DNA of 64,000 nt from Streptomyces sp. WZ-12 (GCF_028898845.1 NZ_CP118574.1:3658001-3722000), one strand, 5' to 3'. Shown: positions 33,743-46,612, counted from the stretch's first letter. Program-made: numbers and translations. The notes: generated by a model not told the origin, from the letters alone.

Positions 33743-34255
33743 TCACTCCTGTCCCGGGGCCATGCGGGTGGTCACGCCGAAGCGGTTCCAGGCGTTGATG
33801 GTGGTGATCAGGGCGATGAGCTGGGCGAGTTCGGGCTCGTCGAAGAGGGCGGCGGCGCGGTCGTAGACGGCGTCCGGCACGAAGCCGTCGGTCAGGACCG
33901 TGATCGCCTCGGTGAGCGCGAGGGCGGCCCGCTCGCGGTCGGTGTAGTAGCCGGCGGCCTCCTCCCAGGCGTTCAGGAGGACGATCCGCTCCTCGGTCTC
34001 GCCGGCCTTGCGGGCGTCGGTGGTGTGCATGTGGAGGCAGAACGCGCACCGGTTGAGCTGCGAGGCGCGGATCTTGACCAGTTCGGCCAGGGTCGGGTCG
34101 AGGCCCTTCCGGGCCGCCACCTCCAGCCCGATCATGGCCTTGTAGACCTCGGGGGCCAGCTCGGCCCAGCGCATCCGGGGGCCGTGCCGGTGGCCGGTCG
34201 CGGCCGCGGTGACCTGCGGTTCGTTTGCTGCGGAAGAAGTTGTCGAGTTCGTCAT
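33743..34255 (-). CDS. AhpD/carboxymuconolactone decarboxylase-like protein (first copy)
   Basis: 170 residues from an ATG just after GGAGGC. VKIRASQLNRCAFCLHMHTT carries the CxxC pair and His; ERERAALALTEAITVLTDG is the matching helix. A 35-residue polar N-terminal extension is absent from its neighbour. It is the first gene of the operon divergent from the MocR regulator, only 47 bases from the regulator start, so the operon is probably MocR-controlled. Confidence 0.88.
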   Translation of the reverse strand: MTNSTTSSAANEPQVTAAATGHRHGPRMRWAELAPEVYKAMIGLEVAARKGLDPTLAELVKIRASQLNRCAFCLHMHTTDARKAGETEERIVLLNAWEEAAGYYTDRERAALALTEAITVLTDGFVPDAVYDRAAALFDEPELAQLIALITTINAWNRFGVTTRMAPGQE

Positions 34256-34302
34256 GCCTCCGACGCTACGCAGTGACTGGCACAAGAGTATGGTCCACTT
34301 CC
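34256..34302. promoter_or_regulatory. Divergent MocR/AhpD promoter region
   Basis: In 47 bases there are two direct-repeat-like half-sites, GTGACTGGCAC and GTATGGTCCAC, about 15 bases apart. PdxR/MocR regulators often bind direct repeats, so these are candidate sites for the rightward gene product. Confidence 0.4.
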
Positions 34303-35733
34303 ATGGAGAAATCGCGGGCCACTTTTGGGCGGGACCTTCATCTGGACCTGGCCGGTCCCGGCGGGCTGCGGACCTCGCTGATGACCGCGCTGCGGGAGGC
34401 GGTGCGGTCCGGGCGACTGGCCCCCGGCACCCGGCTGCCGTCCTCCCGCTCCCTCGCCACCGACCTCGGCATCGCCCGCAACACCGTCGCCGACGCCTAC
34501 GCCGAGCTGGTCGCCGAGGGCTGGCTCCGCGCCCGCCAGGGCTCGGGCACCGAGGTGGCCGACCGGGCCCTGCCGCGCGCGGGCCGCGCGGCGCCCCGGC
34601 GCACCCCGCCCCCGGCGCCCCCGTCCACCGGACCGCGCTTCGACCTCACGCCGGGGACCCCGGACGTCTCGTCCTTCCCCCGGACCGCCTGGCTGGCGGC
34701 GGCCCGCCGGGCGCTGACCGCCGCGCCCAACGAGGCGTTCGGGTACGGCACTCCGGCCGGCCGCCCGGAGCTGCGCGCGGTGCTCGCCGACTACCTCGCC
34801 CGGGCCCGCGGCGTGCGGGCCGACCCCGAACGGATCGTGGTCTGCGCGGGGTTCATGCAGGGGCTGGGGCTGCTGGCCCGGGCGTTCGCGGGCCGCGGCG
34901 GCGCCCTGGGCCGGATCGCCACCGAGTCCTACGGGCTGCGCCTCCACCGCGAGGCGATCACCCGCGCCGGGCTCGGCACCGTCCCGCTGCCGGTCGACGC
35001 GGACGGCGCGGACACCGGCCGGCTGACGGGCCTGGACCGCCTCCGGGCGGCCCTGCTCACCCCCGCCCACCAGTTCCCCACCGGCGTCCCGCTGCACCCG
35101 GACCGGCGGGCCGCGGCGGTCAACTGGGCGCGGGCCACCGGTGGTTACGTCCTGGAGGACGACTACGACGGCGAGCTGCGCTACGACAGACAGCCGGTCG
35201 GCGCCCTCCAGGGGCTGGACCCCGACCACGTCGTCTACCTGGGCACCGCGAGCAAGAGCCTGGCCCCGGCGCTGCGGCTGGCGTGGATGGTGGTGCCGGA
35301 CCGGCTGATCGACCAGGTGCTGGAGATCAAGTCCACCGGCGAGTGGCAGTCCGGCACGCTGGACCAGCTCACCCTGGCCGAGTTCATCCAGTCCGGCGCC
35401 TACGACCGGCATCTGCGGGGGATGCGGCTGCGCTACCGGCGCCGGCGCGACCACCTGGTCGACGCGCTGGCCGAGCACGCCCCGCACGTCCACGTCTCGG
35501 GGATCGCCGCCGGGCTGCACGCGGTGCTCGAACTCCCGCCCGGGACCGAGCAGTCCATCGCCCAGGCCGCCCTGTGGCAGGGGCTCGCGGTGCACGGCCT
35601 GACCGAGTTCACCGACCCGGCGGCACCGGCGGTCGCCCGCGACGCCCTGGTCATCGCCTACGGCCGGCCGCCGGAGCACGCGTTCCCGGCCGTCCTGCAC
35701 GCCCTGCTGCGGGCGCTGCCGCCGGCCGACTGA
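34303..35733 (+). CDS. MocR/PdxR-type regulator (GntR helix-turn-helix plus aminotransferase fold)
   Basis: 476 residues. The N-terminal winged helix (about 15-85) has LREAVRSGRLAPGTRLPSSR and DLGIARNTVADAYAELVAEG. The rest is a fold-type I aminotransferase domain: GYGTPAGRPELRAVLADYLA, LEDDYDGELRY, and LGTASKSLAPALRLAWMV with the PLP lysine in ASKS. Such regulators sense PLP with an amino-acid ligand. The ATG at 34303 gives the family-type N-terminus. It is divergent from the AhpD-lyase-hydrolase operon, its likely target. Confidence 0.92.
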   Translation: MEKSRATFGRDLHLDLAGPGGLRTSLMTALREAVRSGRLAPGTRLPSSRSLATDLGIARNTVADAYAELVAEGWLRARQGSGTEVADRALPRAGRAAPRRTPPPAPPSTGPRFDLTPGTPDVSSFPRTAWLAAARRALTAAPNEAFGYGTPAGRPELRAVLADYLARARGVRADPERIVVCAGFMQGLGLLARAFAGRGGALGRIATESYGLRLHREAITRAGLGTVPLPVDADGADTGRLTGLDRLRAALLTPAHQFPTGVPLHPDRRAAAVNWARATGGYVLEDDYDGELRYDRQPVGALQGLDPDHVVYLGTASKSLAPALRLAWMVVPDRLIDQVLEIKSTGEWQSGTLDQLTLAEFIQSGAYDRHLRGMRLRYRRRRDHLVDALAEHAPHVHVSGIAAGLHAVLELPPGTEQSIAQAALWQGLAVHGLTEFTDPAAPAVARDALVIAYGRPPEHAFPAVLHALLRALPPAD

Positions 35734-35787
35734 CGCGGCGCGGCGGGCACCCATCCGGGGCCCAACGCGCCCGCCCCGCCGCCCCGT

Positions 35788-36327
35788 TCACGCCTCCCGC
35801 ACGAACGACACCCGGTCGAGGCCCGGCCCGTCGTAGTCGCGGTGGACCGGCACCCCGGTGTCGTCGACGAGGTCGCCCGGCTCCATCCGGAAGCCCATCC
35901 GGGTGTGGTAGGCGATCGAACTGCGGTTGTTGGGGCTGGTGATGCAGCGGATGCGGCTCCGCCCCGCCGCGCGGGCGAGCGCGAAGAAGCGCCGGTAGAG
36001 CGCGCTGCCGACGCCGCCCCGCGTGCCGTCCGGGCAGACGCCCACGAAGTGGACGTAGGCGGCCTCCGGGTCGCTCTGCGAGAGGAAGCCGATCAGGAAG
36101 GCGTGCAGGGTGCCATCGGCCCGCTCGACCAGGAAGCTGGTGTCCGCGAAGTGCTGGAGGTACAACCGCGGCACCAGCAACTGCCGTTGCTGCGCACCCG
36201 CGGCGCCGCCCAGCCCGCCCCACCACTCGGCCAGCGCCACCTGGAGCCGCGCGTGATCCGCCGGCGTCGGGTGACGCAGCGCCAGTCCGGCCGGCAACTC
36301 GCCCGCACCCAGAGCGCTTTCCGCCAT
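35788..36327 (-). CDS. GNAT family N-acetyltransferase
   Basis: 179 residues. YVHFVGVCPDGTRGGVGSAL contains the acetyl-CoA-binding loop (a variant RGxxG in TRGGVGSAL), and CITSPNNRSSIAYHTRMGFR is the usual motif B with the Asn/Tyr pair. The C-terminal strand DYDGPGLDRVSFV completes the fold. Acetyl acceptor unknown. It converges on the MocR gene and is followed upstream by the transporter gene on the same strand. Confidence 0.88.
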   Translation of the reverse strand: MAESALGAGELPAGLALRHPTPADHARLQVALAEWWGGLGGAAGAQQRQLLVPRLYLQHFADTSFLVERADGTLHAFLIGFLSQSDPEAAYVHFVGVCPDGTRGGVGSALYRRFFALARAAGRSRIRCITSPNNRSSIAYHTRMGFRMEPGDLVDDTGVPVHRDYDGPGLDRVSFVREA

Positions 36328-36406
36328 TCCGTCCTCCTCCGTCTGCGCTGTCGGTCTCTTCGGCCAGCCTAGGGGGAGGAGGTTGAGGGCGGTGGGTGGT
36401 GAGGGC

Positions 36407-39882
<3,476 letters not shown>

Positions 39883-40062
39883 TCCGTCGGGCCGGGACCG
39901 GCGACGGGGACGTGCCCATCGGGGCCGTCCCCGGCACACTGGCCCGGTACACCGCAAGGGTGCGCGTCCCCGCGGCGCGCGCCCCCGCGCCGGGGCGACC
40001 ACGCCCGGGCACCACGCCACGGCGCGCACGCGTCGGGGCACCACGTCAGGAGGGAGAACGCA

Positions 40063-40662
40063 GTGGGGACCGTAACGCTCGGCGTTTCGCTCGCGGTCCC
40101 GGAGCCGTACGGCAGCTTCCTCCAACGGGAGCGCGAGGGCTTCGGGGACCCGGCCGCCCGCGGCATCCCCACCCACATCACCCTCCTCCCGCCGACCGAG
40201 GCGGACGCCGCGGCGCTGCCCGACGTCGAACGCCATCTCGCCGCGGTCGCCGCCGCCAGCCTGCCGTTCGCGCTGCGGTTGGCGGGCACCGACACCTTCC
40301 GGCCGCTGTCGCCGGTGGTCTTCGTCAAGGTCGTCGAGGGGGCGGCCGGCTGCGCCGCCCTCCAGGAGCGGGTCCGCGGCGCGTCCGGCCCGTGCGCGCG
40401 CGAGCTCCAGTTCCCGTACCACCCGCACGTGACGGTCGCGCACGGCATCGACGAGGCCGCCATGGACCGCGCCCAGGCAGAGCTGGCGGAGTTCTCGGCC
40501 GCCTGGACGGTCGGCGGCTTCGCGCTCTACGAGAAGGGCGACGACGAGGTGTGGCGGCTGGAGCGGGAGTTCCCGTTCGGGGCCGGCGGCGGCACGGTGG
40601 CGGTGCCCCGGCAGGCCACCGAGGCGGAGCTGCCCCGGTCGTCCGCCACGTCCCACCGCTGA
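40063..40662 (+). CDS. 2'-5' RNA ligase family protein (2H phosphoesterase)
   Basis: 199 residues from a GTG with AGGAGGGA upstream. Two HxTx motifs, THITLLPP at about 37 and YHPHVTVAHG at about 121, are the 2H superfamily active site. VVFVKVVEG and GFALYEKGDDEVWRLEREFP complete the core; the last 30 residues are disordered. Such proteins cleave or make 2',5' or cyclic phosphodiester bonds in RNA or nucleotides. It is downstream of trpS on the same strand. Confidence 0.87.
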   Translation: MGTVTLGVSLAVPEPYGSFLQREREGFGDPAARGIPTHITLLPPTEADAAALPDVERHLAAVAAASLPFALRLAGTDTFRPLSPVVFVKVVEGAAGCAALQERVRGASGPCARELQFPYHPHVTVAHGIDEAAMDRAQAELAEFSAAWTVGGFALYEKGDDEVWRLEREFPFGAGGGTVAVPRQATEAELPRSSATSHR

Positions 40663-40791
40663 GCGGACCCGCGCGCTCCCTTCGCCCCTCATCCGGCCGA
40701 CGGCGCGCCGGGTAGCCGCCGCCCTCCGGGGTAGCCGGAAGCTAGTGTTCCGGATCAGTCGGGACGGCCGGCACGGGAGGGACGTACGGGG

Positions 40792-41808
40792 ATGACGGGG
40801 ACGACGGGCGGACGGGACGTACCGGGGAACGACCGGGACGGAGACGGGGGCGGGGCACCCCGGGAGGACCGGAACGGCACGCCTCCCCCGCCCATCGACG
40901 GCAACCCCCTCGGCTGGGCCACCAGCCTCCCCCTCATCGGCCCGCGGTTGGCCCCCGCCGTCCGCTGGCTGCTCGCCACCCACCTCTGGCGCGCCTACGA
41001 CCGGATGCAACGGGTGCACTGGACCCGGCTGGCCGCGGCCATCACCTTCACCAGCTTCATCGCGCTCTTCCCGCTGTTGACCGTCGCGGCCGCGAGCGTC
41101 GCCGCCGCGCTCGGCACGGGTCAGGTGCACAGCCTGGAGGCGAAGCTGGCCGAGCAGGTCCCCGGCATCGCCGGCCAACTCGACCTCGCGGCGCTGGTGA
41201 ACAACGCCGGCACCATCGGCCTGATCGCCGGCGCCGCGCTGCTGGTCACCGGCATCGGCTGGGTGCAGTCGCTGCGCGACTGCCTGCGGGCCGTGTGGGA
41301 GGCGCCCGCAGAGGACACCAACTTCCTGCTCGGCAAGGTCCGCGACGGCGGGCTGCTGCTCGGCCTCGGCGGGGTCGCGCTGGTCTCGGTGGGCTGCTCG
41401 GCGTTCGCGTCCGCGGCGGTGGGCCGGGCGGCGGCGGAGATCGGGCTGTCGAAGGGCGGCGCGGCCAGCATCCTGCTGTCGGTCGCCGGGTTCTGCATCG
41501 CGGTGCTCGCCGCCTTCGTGATGCTGGTCTTCGTCCTGACCAAGCTGGCCGGGGCCCACCCGCCGCGGCGCGCCGTCGTGGTCGCCGGCCTGATCGGCGC
41601 GGTCGGCTTCGAACTCCTCAAGCTGCTGCTCAGCGGCTATCTGCGGGACGTCGCCGCGCGCAGCATGTACGGCGCCTTCGGCACCCCCGTCGCGCTGCTG
41701 CTGTGGATCAACTTCACGGCCAAGCTGCTGGTCTTCTGCGCGTCCTGGACGGCCACCCAGGAGGCGCCCGCGGAGCCGACGCCGGCCCCCGCCCCGTCCG
41801 CCACCTGA
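40792..41808 (+). CDS. YihY/virulence factor BrkB family membrane protein
   Basis: 338 residues. A polar, Gly/Asp-rich cytosolic N-terminus of about 60 residues precedes six membrane helices. ARLAAAITFTSFIALFPLLT is the conserved first-helix region; GTIGLIAGAALLVTGIGWVQ and GAFGTPVALLLWINFTAKLL are typical BrkB blocks. The role of this family is not settled; transport or envelope integrity are common suggestions. It converges on the D,D-carboxypeptidase gene. Confidence 0.9.
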   Translation: MTGTTGGRDVPGNDRDGDGGGAPREDRNGTPPPPIDGNPLGWATSLPLIGPRLAPAVRWLLATHLWRAYDRMQRVHWTRLAAAITFTSFIALFPLLTVAAASVAAALGTGQVHSLEAKLAEQVPGIAGQLDLAALVNNAGTIGLIAGAALLVTGIGWVQSLRDCLRAVWEAPAEDTNFLLGKVRDGGLLLGLGGVALVSVGCSAFASAAVGRAAAEIGLSKGGAASILLSVAGFCIAVLAAFVMLVFVLTKLAGAHPPRRAVVVAGLIGAVGFELLKLLLSGYLRDVAARSMYGAFGTPVALLLWINFTAKLLVFCASWTATQEAPAEPTPAPAPSAT

Positions 41809-41872
41809 CGGGGCCGGGCCCGCCAACCAGCGGCGGCCCGGCCCGTCTTGGCGCTCTTGCTCGCTTCTGCGG

Positions 41873-43168
41873 CTACTTCTTCCGCCGGCTCCCGGAAGCG
41901 CCCCGGCGCCCCTGGACGGCCTCCGGCAGCGGTCGCCGCCGGCGGACCAGGAACGCCACCGCGCCCAGCAGGACCACCGCCCCGCCGCCGATGCCGACCG
42001 CGGTCCACGGCCCGCCCCAGCCGCTGCCGGAGTCCAGCGCGGCCTGGGCCTGCTGGTCACCGTTCTTCGCGTTGCCGTTTCCTGACCCGTCGCCGGCGCC
42101 CTTCGGCCCGACGAGGTGGCCGACCGGCTCCACCTTGCCGTCCGCGGAGAAGCCCCAGTCGAGCAGCTTGGCGGCCTCCCGGTACCCCTCGTTGTGCATC
42201 TTCTTCTCCGGGTGCATCACGGTGACCAGCAGCTTGCGGTCCCCGCGCTGGGCGACCCCGGTGAACGTGGACCCGGCGTTGGTCGTCGAACCGTTCTTCA
42301 CGCCCGCGATGCCCGGGTAGGGCTTGACGTCGTAGTCGCCGCTGAGCAGCCGGTTGGTGTTCTGGATGCCGAAGCTGCCGCGCTTGCCGTCCTTGCCGAC
42401 CTCCCCCGGGAACTGCGCGCTCGCCGTGGAGCAGTACTCCCGGAAGTCCGCGTTCTGCAGCCCCGCCCGCGCGAACAGGCTCAGGTCGTAGGCGCTGGAC
42501 ACCTGCCCCGGCGCGTCGTAGCCGTCCGGCGTGACCACGTGCGTGTCACTGGCGTTGAGCTGCTTCGCCCGCTGCTGCATCTGCTGGACCGTGGCCGCCG
42601 TCCCGCCGTTCATGGCGGAGAGCGTGTGCACCGCGTCGTTCCCGGACCGCAGGAAGACCCCCAGCCACAGGTCGTGCACGGTGTAGGTGAGGTTCTCCTT
42701 TATCCCCACCAGGCTGCTGCCCTCGCCCATGCCCGCCAGGTCGGTGGGTTTGACGGTGTACTTCTGGGTCTTGGGGAACTTCGGCAGCACGGTGTCGGCG
42801 AACAGCATCTTCAGGGTGCTGGCCGGCGCGAGCTGCCAGTGCGGGTTCTTGGCGGCCAGCACCTCGCCGGACTCGGCGTCCGAGACGATCCACGAGCGGG
42901 CGCTGAGCTCCTTGTCGTCCGGGAGCTTCGGCGCGCCCGCCTTGGGCTGCACCTGGACGCCGGGCTGCCCCAGGCGCTCCCCGCCGACCTGTGACATCTT
43001 CGCGGGCGGCACGGGCGCCTTCGGCGGCTGCCCGCCGTCCCCGGGGGCGGCATGCGCGGTGCCGATCATCAGCGGCGACGCCAATAGCGCGGAGGTCGCC
43101 AGCGCGGCGACGGTACGCACGGCGCGGACGGCGGACGGGGACGCGGAGGCACTCAAGGTCGTCGGCAC
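41873..43168 (-). CDS. D-alanyl-D-alanine carboxypeptidase (S11, PBP5-like)
   Basis: 431 residues. A signal peptide (AALATSALLASPLMIGTAHA) is cleaved near residue 40. APASTLK holds S117-x-x-K120, LRSGND the SxN motif, and GVKNGST the KTG-like motif. The C-terminus has a membrane helix (AVGIGGGAVVLLGAVAFLV) followed by a basic tail, so the enzyme is anchored outside. It trims the terminal D-Ala from peptidoglycan stem peptides. The GTG start gives the usual leader. It is divergent from the SCO4848-type gene. Confidence 0.9.
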   Translation of the reverse strand: MPTTLSASASPSAVRAVRTVAALATSALLASPLMIGTAHAAPGDGGQPPKAPVPPAKMSQVGGERLGQPGVQVQPKAGAPKLPDDKELSARSWIVSDAESGEVLAAKNPHWQLAPASTLKMLFADTVLPKFPKTQKYTVKPTDLAGMGEGSSLVGIKENLTYTVHDLWLGVFLRSGNDAVHTLSAMNGGTAATVQQMQQRAKQLNASDTHVVTPDGYDAPGQVSSAYDLSLFARAGLQNADFREYCSTASAQFPGEVGKDGKRGSFGIQNTNRLLSGDYDVKPYPGIAGVKNGSTTNAGSTFTGVAQRGDRKLLVTVMHPEKKMHNEGYREAAKLLDWGFSADGKVEPVGHLVGPKGAGDGSGNGNAKNGDQQAQAALDSGSGWGGPWTAVGIGGGAVVLLGAVAFLVRRRRPLPEAVQGRRGASGSRRKK

Positions 43169-43268
43169 GTCCGTGAACGTACCCGCCTGCGCCCGCGTCC
43201 TGGAACGCGCCCCACGGAAGAGTGCCCCTCCGAACGGCCGGATGGAGCCGCTGTCCATACTGGAACCC

Positions 43269-43535
43269 ATGAAGCTCTCTCGCCCCGTGTCCTGGTTCCT
43301 GCTCGCCTTCGGGGTGTGGAGCTGGTGCATCTGGTTCACTTTCGCCAAGAATCTCTGGAAGGACGCCAGCGGTCTCGCCTTCGACGCGGCCGGGCATCCG
43401 ACCGCGTACTTCTGGGTCCACCTGCTGCTCGCCGTGGTGTCCTTTCTCTTGGGGACGGCAATCGGCGTGATCGGGTTCCGGGGCGTGCGGGCGCTGCGCC
43501 GGGAGGCGGCGTCGGGCACGACCACCGAGGGGTGA
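43269..43535 (+). CDS. SCO4848-type small membrane protein
   Basis: 88 residues with two hydrophobic helices: VSWFLLAFGVWSWCIWFTF and FWVHLLLAVVSFLLGTAIGV, linked by DASGLAFDAAGHPTAYF. This matches the conserved actinomycete protein known by the S. coelicolor locus name SCO4848, normally beside a D,D-carboxypeptidase gene as here. Function unknown. It ends before a perfect bidirectional terminator. Confidence 0.8.
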   Translation: MKLSRPVSWFLLAFGVWSWCIWFTFAKNLWKDASGLAFDAAGHPTAYFWVHLLLAVVSFLLGTAIGVIGFRGVRALRREAASGTTTEG

Positions 43536-43639
43536 TCCGCGCGCTGCCCCTCGACCCGCCCGGAGTGACGCAGGTCTCACTCGATGGGGGACGTCCCCCG
43601 GGAGCGCCGACGGACAGCGGCCGCCTCCGACCCGGAGCG

Positions 43640-43685
43640 AACGGGCCCCGGCCGCCGCACAACTGCGCGACGCCCGGGGCCCGTT
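43640..43685. terminator. Bidirectional terminator between the SCO4848-type and protease genes
   Basis: AACGGGCCCCGG pairs perfectly with CCGGGGCCCGTT across a 22-base loop between two convergent genes. Confidence 0.8.
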
Positions 43686-43702
43686 GACTCGGTGGAAGCC
43701 CC

Positions 43703-44929
43703 CTAGCGGCCCGCGAACTTGTTGCTGATCGTGGTGAAGACGCGCTGGGCGACCGGGCCGAGGTAGGGGCCGGCCTGCCAGCCCTCGGTCGGGTTGCCGA
43801 CCGAGGTGTTGGAGACCAGCGTCAGCTTGCCGCCGCGGTTGACGAACCAGCCGCCGCCCGACGAACCGCCGGTCATGGAGCAGCCGATCCGGTCCATGGG
43901 CGGCGCGCCCTGGACGGCGGCGAGGCGCCCAGAGGGGCTGAGGCAGGACATCATCCGGGCGCCGTCGTAGGGCGCCGCGGCCGGGTAGCCGAACGCCTGG
44001 AGCTGGCCGATGCGGCCGGCGGGCGGGGGGTCGAACCAGACCTGGGCGGCCGCGCCGACGGACTCCTGGAGGGACCTGCCGCCGCCGTTCTCGGGACGGA
44101 CGTGCAGCACCGCGTAGTCGTAGGGGGCGCCGGAGCCGGCGTCGGTCTCGCTGCCGCGGTCGATCCACTCCCCGGAGGTGGTGATCCAGTCGGCCCAGAA
44201 CTTGCCGTAGGGCGTGACCTGTTGGGCGGGGGTGCGGCCGACCTGGCTCATGGGGACGCCGTTGTCGTTGTACGACGGCACGAAGATGATGTTGCGCATC
44301 CAGCCGCCCTGCCGGCCGGAGTGCACGCAGTGGCCCGCGGTCCACACGAGGTTGGACTTCCCCGGATGCGCCGGGTCCTCGACGACGGTGCCGGAGCAGA
44401 CCATCGGGCCCTTGGGGCTGTCGAAGAAGATCTTGCCGACCGGGGCCATGTTGCGGTGGTAGGGGCGGGCCACCTCCTGGGCGGTGACCCGGGGCGGCGT
44501 GGGGTCGGTGGCGCCGTAACCGCTGTCCGCCGCGGTCGCGTTGACGTTGATGTCGGGGGCGGCCTTGGCCCGGGCGAGCCGGTCCGACTCCCAGTGGTTC
44601 TTGATGATCGGGTTGATGAAGTCCTGGGCGCGGTGCGCCCATCGACCCCAGTCCTTCCAGCCGCCGTCCTTCCACTTCTTGAGGTCGTCGAGGCTGGTGG
44701 GGGCTCCGTCGGGGAGGTGCGGGCCGGCGGCCTTGTTCTGGCCGGAGCCGGCCGAACCGCCGGACGCCGCCGCCGAGTTGGCGTCGGGGCCGCAGGCGGT
44801 GGCGGTGAGGGCGAGGAGGGCGGCGGTCGCGGCGGCGGCGAGGGCGGCGCGGCGGCGGGAGCGGGCGCGCGGCGCCGTCCCCCCGGGCCGTGCGGTCGGA
44901 TCGGGCGGTGTGGGCTGGGTGTGCGGCAT
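43703..44929 (-). CDS. Secreted trypsin-like serine protease
   Basis: 408 residues. A basic start and AALAAAATAALLALTATACG form a lipoprotein-type signal with Cys near 46. The catalytic triad can be read: His in VWTAGHCVHS, Asp in APYDYAVLHV and Ser in MTGGSSGGGWF. The pattern fits S1/V8-like peptidases. A Gly/Ser/Lys-rich linker and a charged helix (LDDLKKWKDGGWKDWGRWAH) separate the anchor from the enzyme. It is divergent from fabV. Confidence 0.88.
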   Translation of the reverse strand: MPHTQPTPPDPTARPGGTAPRARSRRRAALAAAATAALLALTATACGPDANSAAASGGSAGSGQNKAAGPHLPDGAPTSLDDLKKWKDGGWKDWGRWAHRAQDFINPIIKNHWESDRLARAKAAPDINVNATAADSGYGATDPTPPRVTAQEVARPYHRNMAPVGKIFFDSPKGPMVCSGTVVEDPAHPGKSNLVWTAGHCVHSGRQGGWMRNIIFVPSYNDNGVPMSQVGRTPAQQVTPYGKFWADWITTSGEWIDRGSETDAGSGAPYDYAVLHVRPENGGGRSLQESVGAAAQVWFDPPPAGRIGQLQAFGYPAAAPYDGARMMSCLSPSGRLAAVQGAPPMDRIGCSMTGGSSGGGWFVNRGGKLTLVSNTSVGNPTEGWQAGPYLGPVAQRVFTTISNKFAGR

Positions 44930-45155
44930 GGTGCGGGTCCCCCCTGGTGCGTATGTGCGGGCGGCGGGCCGAGGGCGGCCGGTCCGCCGCGGTGTTGCTG
45001 TCATGCCCCTGCTGGGGCGCGCCCTACTATGCCGTTCCACCGCCTCGGGCGGGCCGGCAGGCCGTGGCGGTGACGGGATCAGGACACTCAGTGGTGTCCT
45101 GCCCCGTCCGGACCGAGACCATCCGATATCGACCGACCGATCCCAAGGACCCACC

Positions 45156-46373
45156 GTGACCGACCGCGTCATCGACCGCCCCCGCAGCCGCGGGTTCCTG
45201 TTCCTCGACTCCCACCCCGCCGGGTGCCGGCAGTTGGTGAACGACATGTGGGAGGCCGTGACCGCCCCGACCGCGCCGCCGCCGGCCGACGGCCCGGTGG
45301 CCCTCGTCATCGGCTCGTCCGCCGGCTACGGCCTGGCCGCCACCCTGGCCGGGCTCAAGCGCGCCGGAATCCGCGGCATCGGCGTCTGCTTCGAGAAGCC
45401 GGCGAGCGCGCGGCGCACCGCCACCGCCGGCTGGTACCGCACCGCCGCCACCGCCGAACTGGCCCGCGGGGCCGGCCGGGACGTCGTCTTCCTCAACGGC
45501 GACGCCTTCTCCGACGGGCTCAAGGACCGGGTCGCCGAGGTGCTGGCGGAGCGCTTCGGCGGGCGGCTGGACTACCTGATCTACTCGGTGGCCGCGCCAC
45601 GCCGGACCGACCCGGAGACCGGCACCACCTACGCGTCGGTGCTCCGGCCGATCGGCGCGGCGTCCCGCACCAGGACGCTGGCCTTCGACGACGCGGGCGC
45701 GCCCGAGGTCAAGGAGGTGCAGACCGAGCCGGCCGCCGGGGACGACCTCGCGCAGACCGTGGCGGTGATGGGCGGCGCCGACTGGGAGCGGTGGATCGAG
45801 CAGCTGGCCGGCCGGGGGCTGCTCGCCGACGGGTTCGCCACCGCCGCGCTCTCCTACATCGGCTCGTCGCTGACCGAGGCGATCTACCGCAAGGGCACCA
45901 TCGGCGCCGCCAAGGCCCACCTGGAGGCCACCGCCCGCACCCTGGACAAGCGGCTGTCGGAGCTGGTCGGCGGGCGCGCGGTGACCTCCGTCAACGGGGC
46001 CGCGGTGACCCAGTCGTCCACCGCCATCCCCGGCATCGCGCTCTACGTCGGTCTGCTGCGCGGGGTGCTCGGCGCACGCCTGGTGCCGCCGACCGCGCAG
46101 CTCAGCGACCTGTGGGACCAGCTCACCGGCGTCCGCCCGTTGGCGCTGGACGAGGAGGGCCGGATCCGGCTGGACACCTGGGAGTTGACCGACGAGGTGC
46201 AGGCCGCGGTCGGCGAGCGCTGGCGGGCGGCGACGACGGAGAACATCGGGCAACTCGCCGACCTCGACTGGTTCCACGGCGAGGTGCACCGCCTCTACGG
46301 CTTCGCGGTGCCCGGTGTCGACTACGCGGCGCCGGTCGCCACCGAGGCGCCCTGGCCGGGGCAGTCGGCCTGA
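45156..46373 (+). CDS. fabV: Trans-2-enoyl-CoA/ACP reductase FabV
   Basis: 405 residues. VALVIGSSAGYGLAATLAGL is the NAD-binding loop (GSSxGYG is FabV-specific). EAIYRKGTIGAAKAHLE shows the Y-x8-K catalytic pair. LIYSVAAPRRTDP and TSVNGAAVTQSSTAIPGIAL are also typical. It reduces enoyl thioesters with NADH and can replace FabI, giving triclosan tolerance in some bacteria. The GTG follows AAGGA. The last 25 residues are a short actinomycete-type tail. Confidence 0.93.
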   Translation: MTDRVIDRPRSRGFLFLDSHPAGCRQLVNDMWEAVTAPTAPPPADGPVALVIGSSAGYGLAATLAGLKRAGIRGIGVCFEKPASARRTATAGWYRTAATAELARGAGRDVVFLNGDAFSDGLKDRVAEVLAERFGGRLDYLIYSVAAPRRTDPETGTTYASVLRPIGAASRTRTLAFDDAGAPEVKEVQTEPAAGDDLAQTVAVMGGADWERWIEQLAGRGLLADGFATAALSYIGSSLTEAIYRKGTIGAAKAHLEATARTLDKRLSELVGGRAVTSVNGAAVTQSSTAIPGIALYVGLLRGVLGARLVPPTAQLSDLWDQLTGVRPLALDEEGRIRLDTWELTDEVQAAVGERWRAATTENIGQLADLDWFHGEVHRLYGFAVPGVDYAAPVATEAPWPGQSA

Positions 46374-46402
46374 CGGGAGGCAGCGGCGGCCCACGGGCGC
46401 GG

Positions 46403-46612
46403 TCAGCGCGGGTGGGCCGCCACCCGGGGATCTCTGCGGCCGGTCCCGACCCCGTGCCGGTACTGCTCGATCTGCTCGCGAGTCGGGTACCACTTCTTGT
46501 CGCAACGGTGGCACCACCAGCGCCAGTTGTCCCAGTGGACCTCGGTGGTGGTGGTGTCCTTCCACAGGCGGTCGTCGCAGTCGACGGTCGGGCAGTGCGG
46601 CGGCAGGGACAT
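46403..46612 (-). CDS. Small zinc-ribbon-like protein
   Basis: 69 residues from an ATG with GGAAGG upstream. PHCPTVDCDDRLW and WRWWCHRCDKKWYPTREQI form two cysteine pairs around an aromatic strand, as in a zinc ribbon. The tail is basic. It converges on fabV and is divergent from the large NRPS gene. Function unknown; nucleic acid binding is possible. Confidence 0.7.
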   Translation of the reverse strand: MSLPPHCPTVDCDDRLWKDTTTTEVHWDNWRWWCHRCDKKWYPTREQIEQYRHGVGTGRRDPRVAAHPR

